Assembly: GCF_001043915.1 (NCBI RefSeq) | Contig: NZ_LABX01000056.1 | Location: forward strand, 30,758-94,757 | Source of the DNA: Methylobacterium aquaticum | Lineage (GTDB): Bacteria > Pseudomonadota > Alphaproteobacteria > Rhizobiales > Beijerinckiaceae | Reading direction: 5' to 3' | Length of the DNA: 64,000 nucleotides | Part shown: piece by piece, positions 17,560 through 25,764 of the stretch | Numbering within the stretch: position 1 is the first letter of the stretch | Layout of the letters: every line of letters starts with the position of its first letter | Made by a program: the position numbers and the translations under genes | The notes under the pieces: generated by a model | Seen by the model: only the letters and a program-made list of their open reading frames with translations | Told to the model about the DNA's origin: nothing | The model's database searches: none

Positions 17560-17616
17560 CCAAAAGGGTTGTTTTCGGTATATGTTACACACCCCCGTTC
17601 AAAGCCACCCTTTTGG
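17560..17616. promoter_or_regulatory. Inverted repeat upstream of recombinase, candidate res/operator
   Basis: CCAAAAGGGT (17560-17569) and ACCCTTTTGG (17607-17616) are a perfect 10-bp inverted pair flanking an AT-containing core with TATATG. The right arm ends 18 bp before ATG 17635. Spacing and position fit a resolvase dimer site or autoregulatory operator. Confidence 0.55.
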
Positions 17617-17634
17617 TACGTTTTGAGGTCCAGA

Positions 17635-18201
17635 ATGGCCCGGTTCGGCTATGCCCGCGTCTCCTCCACCGACCAGGACCTCACCATTCAGCTCGAAAAG
17701 CTGAAGGCCGCCGGCTGCACCGTGATCCGCTCGGAGAAGATGTCGGGCAAATCCGCCGACGACCGGCCCGAACTCGCCACCGTGATGCAGTTCCTGCGCG
17801 AGGGTGACGAGCTAGTGGTGGTCCGCCTCGACCGTCTCGGCCGCTCCACCCGGGACGTGCTCAACCTGGTGCACGACCTCGACCAGAAGGGCGCCTCCTT
17901 GCGCATCCTCGACCCCGAAATGACCACGGGCGGTGACATTGGGCGGATCGTCGTCACCGTGCTCGGCATGGTGGCGGAGATGGAGCGCAAGTTCATCCTG
18001 GAGCGTCAGCGAGCCGGGATCGAGGCGGCCAAGGCAGCAGGCGTCTACGCCGGCAAGGGTCGGCCGAAATCCATGCCCGTGGACGAAATCCGGCGCCGGG
18101 ATGCAGCAGGGGAAGGACCCGCTGCCATCGCCCGGGCCCTTGGGATCTCCCGCACCAGCGTCTACCGGGCGCTCGAGGCGAAGGAGGAGATGCAGGCCTG
18201 A
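17635..18201 (+). CDS. Serine recombinase (Tn3-type resolvase/Pin invertase)
   Basis: A 188-residue protein beginning MARFGYARVSSTDQD at ATG 17635. It has the catalytic Ser near residue 10, VVVRLDRLGRSTRDV (about 62-76), DIGRIVVTVLGMVAEMERKFILERQ (dimer helix) and a C-terminal helix-turn-helix GPAAIARALGISRTSVYRALE. It is full length. No transposase is next to it; the inverted repeats upstream are its likely target site. It differs from the other two recombinases in the window. Confidence 0.88.
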   Translation: MARFGYARVSSTDQDLTIQLEKLKAAGCTVIRSEKMSGKSADDRPELATVMQFLREGDELVVVRLDRLGRSTRDVLNLVHDLDQKGASLRILDPEMTTGGDIGRIVVTVLGMVAEMERKFILERQRAGIEAAKAAGVYAGKGRPKSMPVDEIRRRDAAGEGPAAIARALGISRTSVYRALEAKEEMQA

Positions 18202-18286
18202 CTTACTGGTCTCACACGCTGGGGGGTCGCCAGAGAACGAAACGGTGAGACCATATTGAAGGGCGCGTGCCTTGAGGACCACGTCC

Positions 18287-18354
18287 GACTCGCTTCGCTC
18301 CCTGAACCCCGTGCCGGGTTTCGGCCCTGCTGGTAACGACCGTCCCGCGCGGCC
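18287..18354 (+). repeat. GC-rich hairpin repeat, copy 2 of 3
   Basis: GACTCGCTTCGCTCCCTGAACCCC, then GTGC, CGGGTTTCGGCCCT and GGTAACGACCG. It is nearly the same as the copy at 19893-19961; the two lie as direct repeats on either side of the AT-rich ATPase island. Confidence 0.8.
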
Positions 18355-18523
18355 TACTCCGCAGTCGTGGCATGCACCACTATTGCGGGCCCTTACCATG
18401 CAGTCATCAAAGCGTGAGCTTGGGTAGAAGTTCGAGAGGACGAGCGCCGCGATCAGAGGTAAGCTGTCGCTTCGGGTTCCGACCCCTATCTGGTGTAACA
18501 GCATTCACAAAGGAATTATCGCG

Positions 18524-19832
18524 TTGAAAACAGCTCACACAACCGATGAAGTGTTCGGAATAAATCGCGATCTTCCTATGAACTACGTTGTTCGAAAGAT
18601 TGTCGATGACAAATTTATTGAAAGTCTGTCCCGAGGCCAACATATTGTGATTTATGGTAGTTCTAAGCAAGATAAAACATCGTTGCGCAAAAAGTGTTTG
18701 GTTGAAACTGATTATATTGTAGTATCTTGTCAAAATAAATGGACACTAGCCGAACTGCATGCTTCTATATTAAAGGAAGCGGGCTTCAATATTCGCCAAT
18801 CTCTCGAAAAAACAGCTTCAGGTTCTCACAAAGTTGTCGCAGGCGTCGGTGCCAAAGCTAAGATCCCGCTTATTACAGAGGGTTCGGGTAATGCCGGTTA
18901 CGAATCAAAATACCAGCACTGAAAAAGAAACCTTAAAGCCAATAGAACTTGATCCAAACGATCCTAACGACATCATTCGGGCGTTGGAAGAAATTAAATT
19001 CAAGCGCTATATAGTGCTCGAAGATTTTCACTATCTACCTGATGAGTCGCAGAGGAATTTTAGCTTTTCCCTAAAAACGTTTCACGAAAATTCCAAACTC
19101 ACATTTATCATTGTGGGTGTATGGCGTGAGGAAAACCGGCTCATCGGTTTTAATGGTGATTTAACTGATCGCGTCTCATCGGTTGACGTTGATACTTGGA
19201 CACGCGATAGCCTTGCCGAAGTAATTGATGCGGGCGCCGCACTCTTGAACGTCGTGGTTGACGAAGGGTTTCGAGAGGGCTTACTCAGCAGATGCTTTGA
19301 TAGCGTTCACATCGTTCAAGAAGCTTGCCGGCGAGCATGCCGCGCTTCAAGCGTCTTTGAAACTTGTCAGGGTGATCCTCATGTGGTTGGTGTCGACATC
19401 GATCCTGCACAGGTTGTCGGTCAAGTTGTTTCAGAGCAAGCTGGGAGGTACAGAGGCTTTCTGATGGGCTTTGCCGACGGCTTTCAGGAAACCGATTTGG
19501 AGATGCCGAAATGGGTAGTCTATGCAATACTCTGTAGCTCCGTCGAGCAGCTTGAGAAGGGCATCAGACTTCGCAGGATCGCTTCGTTAATAAAGTCAAA
19601 GCACCCAAAAGGTAAAGATCTAAATAATGGAAATATTACACAGATTTTAAATTCTGCGGCCTCTTTGCAGAACAAAAAGGGTACTAGGCCCCTTGTACTC
19701 GACTACGACACAGCCAATACAAGCTTGCACGTGGTCGATAAAGGATTTTTGATTTGGCTTTCTACTCAAGATCGTGCCGAGCTTTTGGACGATCTGAGCT
19801 TGCCTGAAGCTATAGAGCCAGACCATGCATGA
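18524..19832 (+). pseudogene. AAA/STAND-like ATPase, frameshifted
   Basis: Two overlapping frames make one protein. Frame 1 (18524-18922) has VIYGSSKQDKTSLRKKC, a P-loop in which the usual Gly before Lys is Asp. Frame 2 continues STEKETLKPIELD... with a Walker B-like RYIVLEDFHYLPDE and a sensor-like FIIVGVWREENRL. Removing one A from the AAAA run near 18907 joins them in frame (about 435 residues). No signal peptide. The gene is AT-rich, standing out from its surroundings. Helicase, NTPase and defence-type STAND roles are all possible; no effector domain is recognisable. Confidence 0.65.
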
Positions 19833-19892
19833 GTAGTTTAGATTATTGCCCGACGTTACCACAGCCGATTGGCGCGTTCCTTCGGAACCGCG

Positions 19893-19961
19893 TCCTACTC
19901 GCTTCGCTCCCCGAACCCCGTGCCGGGTTTCGGCCCTACGGGTAACGACCGCATCGCGCGA
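19893..19961 (+). repeat. GC-rich hairpin repeat, copy 3 of 3
   Basis: CTACTCGCTTCGCTCCCCGA, then ACCCCGTGCCGGGTTTCGGC and CCTACGGGTAACGACCGC. It directly repeats the 18287-18354 copy with only a few differences. Confidence 0.8.
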
Positions 19962-20042
19962 CCCGCACCGCGGTGGGAGGTATGATCGACATCGCGGTGG
20001 GCATCAGCCGATCCGGTAGGTGGCAAGAGTCGGGTACACCGT

Positions 20043-20906
20043 TCACGCCACCGCTTCCGCCCCCAGCTCCACCACCACGATCTCCGGCGGCACCCCGAAC
20101 CGGATCGGCGCAACGCTGAGGCCCAAGCCTCCGGAGACCACGAGGTCGCTCGCCTCACGGACGTGGCCGTAGGCGTAGCGGCGGCAAGAGTGCACCACCA
20201 GCGGCCAGCCGAACAGCCGCACCTGCCCGCCATGAGTGTGACCCGACAGGGTCAGCGCGACCCGGGCCGGCACCTTGGCGAAGATGTCGGGCTCATGTGC
20301 CAGCAGGATCATCGGCGCGCCGTTCGGCACCGCCGCCAGGGTGGCGGGCAGGTCGTCGAGGCCCACCCGCTTGCGGCCGAAGCGCCAGCGGCCATGCACC
20401 AGGGCAAGTTGATCCTCGAGGCCGGCGAGCCAGACGGGGCCGGCCCGAGTTGCGAGCGGTACTGCCTCGTTCGATAGGACCCGGATGCCGTTGTCGGTGA
20501 GCGCCGTGCCCGCGATAGTCGGCCCAGCGCCACGCATCTGGGCCTCCCTGTCCGCCCGCCAATCGTGGTTGCCGAGAACCGCGTAGACACCGAGCGGCGC
20601 CGTGAGCTTAGCCAGCACCGGCGCCCATTCGGCGGCCGAGACGTTGCGGGTGACGAAACGCTGATCGGCCACGAAATCTCCGACCAGGACTATGAGGTCG
20701 GCCCCGAGCGCGTTGGTGGCTTCGACGATCCCGCCGATGCGCTCGATCCTCATCAAGGGATCGCAGGCATGGATATCAGCAAGGACGGCGATGCGCAGGG
20801 TGAGGCTCGCCGGCCAGGGCGCGGTGGGATTGGGCTTGATCACGGCGTAGGAGCCGGCCGCGGCCAGAGCGCCACGCACCGGCCTCGGCGTCGTGCCAGG
20901 TCCCAT
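20043..20906 (-). CDS. Metallophosphoesterase, 5' end replaced
   Basis: The 287-residue frame carries the calcineurin-like set: IAVLADIHACDP (D-x-H), IVLVGDFVAD (G-D), LGNHDW (G-N-H-D), ILLAHEPD and LSGHTHGGQVRLFG (G-H-x-H). The catalytic domain is complete and resembles YkuE/YaeI-type membrane-associated phosphodiesterases. However, the first 13 or so codons are antisense sequence of a truncated HNH-like gene; homology of the latter ends near 20868. The native N-terminal membrane anchor is therefore mostly lost, leaving AAAGSYAVIKP. It may still be expressed from the chimeric ATG, but that is doubtful. Confidence 0.75.
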   Translation of the reverse strand: MGPGTTPRPVRGALAAAGSYAVIKPNPTAPWPASLTLRIAVLADIHACDPLMRIERIGGIVEATNALGADLIVLVGDFVADQRFVTRNVSAAEWAPVLAKLTAPLGVYAVLGNHDWRADREAQMRGAGPTIAGTALTDNGIRVLSNEAVPLATRAGPVWLAGLEDQLALVHGRWRFGRKRVGLDDLPATLAAVPNGAPMILLAHEPDIFAKVPARVALTLSGHTHGGQVRLFGWPLVVHSCRRYAYGHVREASDLVVSGGLGLSVAPIRFGVPPEIVVVELGAEAVA

Positions 20907-21045
20907 CGTCGAGGCAGACGATCAACTGCCCGTGCGGCCGCCCACAGGCCTCGCAGCGCCCGCCGGCGCGGCCGAAGCGGATCACGGCCGAGAGCTGCGG
21001 CCAGTCGATCGGATAGAAGTGGCGGTGTTCGGGGCGGATCGGCAC
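20868..21045 (-). pseudogene. 5' fragment of HNH-like gene
   Basis: From GTG 21045 this encodes about 59 residues almost the same as the start of the protein at 6774-7205 (MPIRPEHRHFYPIDWPQLSA...CEACGRPHG...). Similarity ends near AGAWRSGRGR, where sequence of the metallophosphoesterase gene begins on the same strand in another frame. The upstream flank (GGCACGATG...GGGCGAATCCCTC) also matches the flank of the first copy. Confidence 0.8.
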
Positions 21046-21235
21046 GATGCGGCCACGCTAGCACGGCCTCGTTGAGGGCGAATCCCTCCTTTCCTGAAAG
21101 CTCTTGGAAAATCCGCTCGCCACTACCGATTACCGACCACCGAGGCTGGAGCCACCACTCGGCACGACGGTCGTCGGTTGGGTCACGGAATGGCGAGGAT
21201 AGAGAGAAGTCCCGGCTTTTCGACGGGTTTCTTGA

Positions 21236-21258
21236 CCGGAGAGAGGCTCCGGCGCCCG
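21236..21258 (+). promoter_or_regulatory. Leader hairpin shared with the ardC gene
   Basis: CCGGAG-AGAGG-CTCCGG hairpin followed by CGCCCG, identical over 23 nt to 27218-27240. The distance from the end of the block to the ATG is 16 nt in both places. Confidence 0.7.
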
Positions 21259-21274
21259 CCACGAATGACCGATC

Positions 21275-21814
21275 ATGGCCCGCCTCCTCGTCCTCGCCTG
21301 TTCTGCCACCAAGCGACCAGACCCCGGCTACATGCCCGCACTCGATCGGTACGATGGCCCGCTCTGGCGGACGCTGCGTGCCGCCGACCCGGACGGCCGT
21401 CGCGCCAAGGTCGCCTTCCTGTCGGCCCTCTACGGCTTTCGCGCCGCCTCGACGGCGATCGACTTCTACAACAAGCGCCTGACCCCCGATCTCGCCGAGC
21501 GGATGATCGCAGGCGGGGTGACGACGCGCTGGCCCCGGCCGGCCTCGCCGACCCGGCCCGACAGCTGCGGGATCCACGCCGGCGCAGAGATCGCCGGCCT
21601 GACCCGCTACGGCGACGAGCCGATCACCGACCTCGCCCTCGTCGGGAGCCGCCTCTACGTCGAGGTGATGCACGCCCTCGTGCGCGGCTTCGTCGAGATG
21701 GGGTGCGTTCGGCGTGATGCCCGCGTCACCGTCATCAACGACCAGATCGGCCGGATGCGCCAGGACCTCCGGGCCTGGCTGGCGCTAGCGCCCTCGCGGG
21801 AGGACCGGTCGTGA
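21275..21814 (+). CDS. DUF6884 family protein
   Basis: A 179-residue protein: ARLLVLACSATKRPD at the start is the family's L-x-x-x-x-C-S-x-x-K pattern, followed by AFLSALYGFRAASTAIDFYNKRL and a C-terminal helical region. The family is related in sequence style to YaaA/DUF1643-like proteins seen near mobile elements; biochemical function is unknown. Start ATG 21275 has no clear Shine-Dalgarno; the conserved hairpin leader lies 16 nt upstream. It overlaps the next gene by 4 bp. Confidence 0.7.
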   Translation: MARLLVLACSATKRPDPGYMPALDRYDGPLWRTLRAADPDGRRAKVAFLSALYGFRAASTAIDFYNKRLTPDLAERMIAGGVTTRWPRPASPTRPDSCGIHAGAEIAGLTRYGDEPITDLALVGSRLYVEVMHALVRGFVEMGCVRRDARVTVINDQIGRMRQDLRAWLALAPSREDRS

Positions 21815-22197
21815 CGGGAGGCTTCGGACACAACGGCGGACCGGCGCTCGAGGAGCCCGTCGGGACACGTCCGGGCCAGTGCAAGCACTGCCGGCACTGG
21901 AGGCCGCCGCCCGAGGGCGAGCGGCAGGCCTACGAGGCGTTCCGCCTCGGCCACTCCCGCCGCCGTGTCCGGCGCCCGACCGGCGCCTGCGACCGCGTCC
22001 TGATCGGCAACAATCCAAGGCCCGCCTTCTCGGCCACGGTGGGCGAGTTCGGCTGCCGGAATTTCCAGGCAGCACCGCTGGCGCCAATGCCGAAGGGCGG
22101 CGGCTACGTCACGATCTGGCAGGGCGGCCGCATCGTGTGGGAGGGCGCCGAGGAAGCGATCCCGGCCCGCTTCCTCCAGGAGGATCTCGGCCTGTAG
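21811..22197 (+). CDS. Hypothetical zinc-ribbon-like protein
   Basis: A 128-residue protein, translationally coupled to the DUF6884 gene (ATGA overlap). It opens with GFGHNGGPALEE, a motif common in phage and plasmid small proteins of Alphaproteobacteria, then CKHCRHW (about 24-30) with later Cys in TGACDRV and GEFGCRNF, consistent with a four-Cys zinc site. The last third is a compact beta-rich region (GGYVTIWQGGRIVWEG). No enzymatic motif. Confidence 0.65.
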   Translation: MTGGFGHNGGPALEEPVGTRPGQCKHCRHWRPPPEGERQAYEAFRLGHSRRRVRRPTGACDRVLIGNNPRPAFSATVGEFGCRNFQAAPLAPMPKGGGYVTIWQGGRIVWEGAEEAIPARFLQEDLGL

Positions 22198-22269
22198 TGC
22201 CATCCGCGCATGACGCCGGTCGCGATCCTGTTTTATCTGTATAATCTGTATTTTCCAGAGGGGTAGACG

Positions 22270-22530
22270 ATGCCGGACGACCGATCCGTCACAACCGCCG
22301 AGTTCGTGCGCCATTTCGGCCGCTATCACGATGAGGCGCGCCAAGCACCGCTCACCTTGACCAAGCACGGCCGCCCTTCCCTGGTGGTGCTCTCGGCCGA
22401 CACCTACCAGCGACTGACCGAGCAGGCCGATCCGCGCCGGGCCTATGGCGCCGGGGAAACGCCGGAGAAATTAGCGAGCCTCATCCTGGCCGAGCTCGAT
22501 CGCCAATCGTCCGACCACCGAGGCGACTAG
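22270..22530 (+). CDS. Phd/YefM-family antitoxin
   Basis: An 86-residue protein: SVTTAEFVRHFGRYHDEARQAPLTLTKHGRPSLVVLSADTYQRL is the classical Phd fold (N-terminal DNA-binding half), and the C-terminal tail should neutralise the toxin. ATG 22270 follows GAGGGG. Its stop TAG is 1 bp before the ATG of the toxin-like gene. The AT-rich GTATAATCTGTATTTTCC just upstream may hold the operon promoter and operator. Confidence 0.85.
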   Translation: MPDDRSVTTAEFVRHFGRYHDEARQAPLTLTKHGRPSLVVLSADTYQRLTEQADPRRAYGAGETPEKLASLILAELDRQSSDHRGD

Positions 22531-22531
22531 G

Positions 22532-22953
22532 ATGGCCAACCCTTCCCGACGGGAGCGGTCATCACCTATCCCTACCTGTGGCGCTGGCAGAGCGAGAAAG
22601 GCCGTCTCCATGCACCCAAGGACCGCCCGACCTGTCTGGCGATCACCATCCCCGACCCGCGCCAGGGCCTGACGCATCTCGTCCTGCTGGCCATCTCGGG
22701 TACCGCACCGACCGAGGGGCAAACCGCCCTCGAGATCCCGGTGCTCGAGCTGCGCCGGGCCGGCCTATCGACGCTGAAGCGCGGCTGGATCACGGTCAGC
22801 GAGTACAATTACGACGTCGCCGAGCGGTCCTTCCACTTCGACCCGAACCAGACGGCACGCGGCTCGTTCGGGCCCGGGTTCATGAACCAGATCCGGGCAG
22901 CGATCCGTCCACTGTTCACCACGGCGCAGGGGCGGATCGACCGGACCCTCTAA
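22532..22953 (+). pseudogene. PemK/MazF-like toxin, frameshifted after codon 3
   Basis: The body in one frame reads FPTGAVITYPYLWRWQSEKG..KDRPTCLAITI..., a PemK-like growth inhibitor pattern (G-x-V-I-x-Y-x-Y-L-W, K-D-R-P-x-C), ending at 22953. The only good start, ATG 22532 (MAN), is in another frame; adding one C to the CCC run at 22540-22542 gives MANPFPTGAVITYPYLW. The total length is one base short of a multiple of three. The antitoxin gene is intact, so this looks like toxin inactivation, unless it is a sequence error. Confidence 0.75.
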
Positions 22954-23261
22954 CAGCATACGCCCCCCGGCCGCGGCATGGCGGGCAGCGTCGGGCCAGG
23001 ACGATCGGCTTATTGGTCTGATATCGCTTTAGAGAACGCTGGCATGTCGATGTCAGGCCCGCGCCGGCGTGGACGACCCCGCTCTCTCGTCCGCCACCCC
23101 GATAGGCCGTCGCGGCCTTCTACGATCAACCCGCAAGGGGTCCGCTCCGCAAGCGGGCGGCCGCTTCGGCTTCGCCTACGCGGTGATCGCGGCCGCTCTC
23201 GGCCTCTAGGGGCCGCTGTCGAGCGGGGATCGCCCCCGCTCCAGCCGGAGCAAAGACCCCG
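22954..23261. other. 308-bp stretch without a supported gene
   Basis: GC-rich leader of the small gene at 23262, with several CG-rich inverted segments (CCGCAAGGGGTCCGCTCCGC and GGCGGCCGCTTCGGC). No coding frame is convincing. Confidence 0.35.
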
Positions 23262-23435
23262 ATGGCGACCGATCTCACCCTCGCGAACCGCTACGCCCAC
23301 AGCCTCGCGGCCTCCCTGATGGTCCCGGTCACCGTGTTCCGCTCCGAGGCCGGCTTCGGCGTCGTCACCTCCGACGAGTTCGAGGGCGACCCGGCCGACG
23401 TCGTCACCGAGTTCGACCCCCACGGGGAGGAGTGA
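23262..23435 (+). CDS. Hypothetical small acidic protein
   Basis: A 57-residue frame from ATG 23262: MATDLTLANRYAHSLAASLMVPVTVFRSEAGFGVVTSDEFEGDP... A typical alpha-plus-beta layout for small alphaproteobacterial plasmid proteins, with an acidic end. No family named. Codon use matches the GC-rich plasmid backbone. Confidence 0.5.
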   Translation: MATDLTLANRYAHSLAASLMVPVTVFRSEAGFGVVTSDEFEGDPADVVTEFDPHGEE

Positions 23436-23534
23436 TCCTCCCGCCGGTGCGACCCCGTCCAGCATGGGTCGCACCGTCGATATCGATCCGCAGGCCGTCG
23501 CACGCCGTTGGTGCGGCCTGCCATCTTGCCGGGT

Positions 23535-24434
23535 TCAAGGCTGCTCGCATTCCGCGATGACGAGCTGGTAGAGCCCTTCTCGCAGGGGCGCATCGTCGAC
23601 GAAGCGATCGATCGCACGTCTGGCACTCTGCGCGTCGAAGGGCTCTCCGCGGCTTTCGAGCAGGCGCCGGATGATATCCGGCTGCTTCAGGATCGACTTT
23701 GCATTGTAGATGTCGCGATCCACCGAGCCCGCCTTGTGATCCATGTCCTCGCCGCGTCGGGTCCGTCGCGCTACGGTCGAACCGAGGTGGGTCTGGGGGA
23801 TGAGATCGAAGCCCTGATCCTTCAGGCTGCGGTGATCGACCCGCGCACTGAAGCCGGCCGCGGCGAGCGCCGCGTTGACCATCTCGGCCCATTGGGCCCG
23901 AATGGCCAGCAAATCGGATCGTTGCGACGTCTCGATGCCACGGTTGTACCGAGTCTGGGCATTGATAACGAAGTCGATCTGCTCCCCAAGACTATCACCG
24001 TCAAACCGGCGCGTCGTCGTGAGCAAATAGCCAACGCGGTTTAGCGAGCCGGTATTCCGCACCGTGAGGTCGATGACGCAGCCCCAGCGATTGATGAGGG
24101 TGTCGGCGAATGATCGCGCCAGGGCAATAGCATCCGCAGTCGACAGCTCATGGGGCAGCGCGACGATCCAGAGCAGCGCCACGAGGGAGTCGACACGCTT
24201 CTCCCGTGCCTCGACGGCGTTCCAGAGTCTCTGCCGATCCCAGGGCGTCGCCATGCGAGCTTCGCTCGGAAACAGGATCTCGCTATCAAGCAAACCGTCT
24301 CTAGGCGGCATCGCATGGTGCAAGCCGGTGCGATGGTCGGTCAGTGCCTCGTCCGCATAGTACGCAGCCGAAGCGACCGCGCTTTGCGCTTTGCGTCGGG
24401 TGATCCTGGTGGTGCTCAAATGGTAGATAGCCAT
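23535..24434 (-). CDS. MobA/MobL-like relaxase relative lacking HUH histidines
   Basis: A 299-residue protein; ATG 24434 is chosen because GAGGAG lies 8 nt upstream. It begins MAIYHLSTTRITRRKAQSAVASAAYYA, the opening of MobQ relaxases with the Tyr-containing helix, and continues WNAVEAREKRVDSLVALLWIVALPHELS. Where MobQ proteins have N-x-H-x-H before L-L-T-T-R, this one has GSLNRVGYLLTTTR, so the metal-binding His pair is gone. It ends soon after the relaxase domain. Probably inactive as a nickase. Compare the intact TraA at 45439. Confidence 0.7.
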   Translation of the reverse strand: MAIYHLSTTRITRRKAQSAVASAAYYADEALTDHRTGLHHAMPPRDGLLDSEILFPSEARMATPWDRQRLWNAVEAREKRVDSLVALLWIVALPHELSTADAIALARSFADTLINRWGCVIDLTVRNTGSLNRVGYLLTTTRRFDGDSLGEQIDFVINAQTRYNRGIETSQRSDLLAIRAQWAEMVNAALAAAGFSARVDHRSLKDQGFDLIPQTHLGSTVARRTRRGEDMDHKAGSVDRDIYNAKSILKQPDIIRRLLESRGEPFDAQSARRAIDRFVDDAPLREGLYQLVIAECEQP

Positions 24435-24586
24435 AAGCTCCTCGACACGAGTGCAAAAACCACCCCTGAGTGATGCCGACGGCATCAGAGCCGCTTTTCG
24501 TCCCCTGCGAGGAGCGATCCTCGCGTTCGGTCAGCGTACCTTCGCCCCTCTACCCGTCACGCGGCGGGCTTGCCCCACACTGCTCC

Positions 24587-24632
24587 TGGGATATCCTGAT
24601 TGGGATATCGGCTATATCCACTTGGGATATCC
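24587..24632 (+). promoter_or_regulatory. Three TGGGATATC repeats: VapBC operator
   Basis: TGGGATATCC (24587-24596), TGGGATATCG (24601-24610) and TGGGATATCC (24623-24632), the last touching the antitoxin ATG. GGATATCC is itself palindromic. Spacings of 14 and 22 bp from start to start and the location fit autoregulation by the VapBC complex. Confidence 0.7.
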
Positions 24633-24875
24633 ATGGCGCTGTTCATCAAGGATCCGGCGGTCGACGCCCTCGCTCAAGAACTGGCAACGCTCAAGCGCAC
24701 CACCAAGACCGAAGCTGTTCACCAAGCCTTACGCAACGAGATCGACCGCGAAAAGGGCCAGCGTGACCTCGTCGCCCTCTCGCTCGACTTCGCCCACCGG
24801 CTTCGCGAGCGGGCCGGCCCGAACCCACGCCCGGCCGAGGCCGCTTTGCGCGACCATCTCCTTGGCAACCGGTGA
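24633..24875 (+). CDS. vapB: VapB-type antitoxin
   Basis: An 80-residue protein starting MALFIKDPAVDALAQELA at ATG 24633. The short beta strand plus helix (IKDPAVDALAQELATLKRTTKTEAVHQALR) is a ribbon-helix-helix of the VapB/PSK family; the tail should wrap the toxin. TGATG overlap with vapC gives coupled translation. An upstream in-frame ATG exists at 24600 but lies within the operator repeats. Confidence 0.85.
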   Translation: MALFIKDPAVDALAQELATLKRTTKTEAVHQALRNEIDREKGQRDLVALSLDFAHRLRERAGPNPRPAEAALRDHLLGNR

Positions 24876-25270
24876 TGTTCGTCGATACCTCCGCTCTGGT
24901 CGCGATCCTGTCGGGCGAGCCCGAGGCCGCCGCCCTCGTCGCACGGCTCCAGCAGGCCCGCCAGCGGCTCACCTCGCCGGTTGCGGTCTTCGAGACCACG
25001 CTTGCCCTCTCGCGCATCCTCGATCTGCCGCTGCCCGACGCCCGGCAGGCCGTGCGGGATTACCTCACGTTGGCAAGCATCCAGGTGGTCGCCATGTCGC
25101 CCAAGACTGCCGACGGTGCGCTGGAGGCCTTCGAGCGCTACGGCCAGGGCCGTCACACGGCCGGGCTCACCCCTGCGGATTGCCTCGCTTATGCCTGTGC
25201 CCAGGCCTATCGCATGCCGCTGCTGTTCAAAGGCCGTGGCTTTCCGTTGACCGACATCGCGGCAGCGTAG
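24875..25270 (+). CDS. vapC: VapC-type PIN-domain toxin
   Basis: A 131-residue PIN-domain RNase. The acidic active-site residues are seen at FVDTSALVAIL (Asp about 4), AVFETTLAL (Glu about 41), LTPADCLAYA (Asp about 99) and near the C-terminal end. The length is normal and the frame intact, in contrast with the broken toxin at 22532. It stabilises the replicon by post-segregational killing; mRNA or tRNA cleavage is the family activity. Confidence 0.88.
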   Translation: MFVDTSALVAILSGEPEAAALVARLQQARQRLTSPVAVFETTLALSRILDLPLPDARQAVRDYLTLASIQVVAMSPKTADGALEAFERYGQGRHTAGLTPADCLAYACAQAYRMPLLFKGRGFPLTDIAAA

Positions 25271-25586
25271 CGCGTCGGCGGTTGCAGAAGCTCGAGCCGT
25301 GCTTGAGCTTGAAGCCCCCTCCTACCTCCCTCTCAGGCAGGACCGTGCCATCGTCAGGCCTTCGCGAATAGGTCAGGGCCGGCGGGGAGCGGCGCGCGTA
25401 GATCGTCCCCGGGTGCGGGCCTCCGGCCAGAGGCGGGGTGCGGGGACCGGAACCGTCGCGGTCAGGTGCGTCACCCGAGCCGGCCAGGTGGCGTTCCCGC
25501 GGTCCGGAGGGCCTGGCCGCAGCCCAGAGGCCTCGGTGATGGGCGGTTCTACCCGGGGCGACCGGGACCACCGCAACGGCGGATGC

Positions 25587-25669
25587 CGGTTTTCTTCCCC
25601 GCCGCCTGCGGCGTCTCCTCGCGGATCAAGAAAACCGTCCCTCGCCGTCCTCCGCTGACGCTGCGGCCT
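25587..25669 (+). ncRNA. Nested-hairpin leader element, copy A
   Basis: Outer stem CGGTTTTCTT (25587-25596) with AAGAAAACCG (25628-25637), inner hairpin GCCGCCTGCGGC (25601-25612), then GTCCTCCGCTGACGCTGCGG. It lies 95 nt before the DUF736 start. Three further copies (39142, 41178, 41929) share the layout but differ in stem sequence. The rest of the 25271-25764 gap shows no supported gene. Confidence 0.5.
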
Positions 25670-25764
25670 GCAAGCAGGTGCGGCGCCGGTCGCCTCCGGC
25701 TCAACGAACGCCATCGAGGCCGCAGGGGCGCGGCCGAGAGCAACCGGACGAGAGGATCACGACC

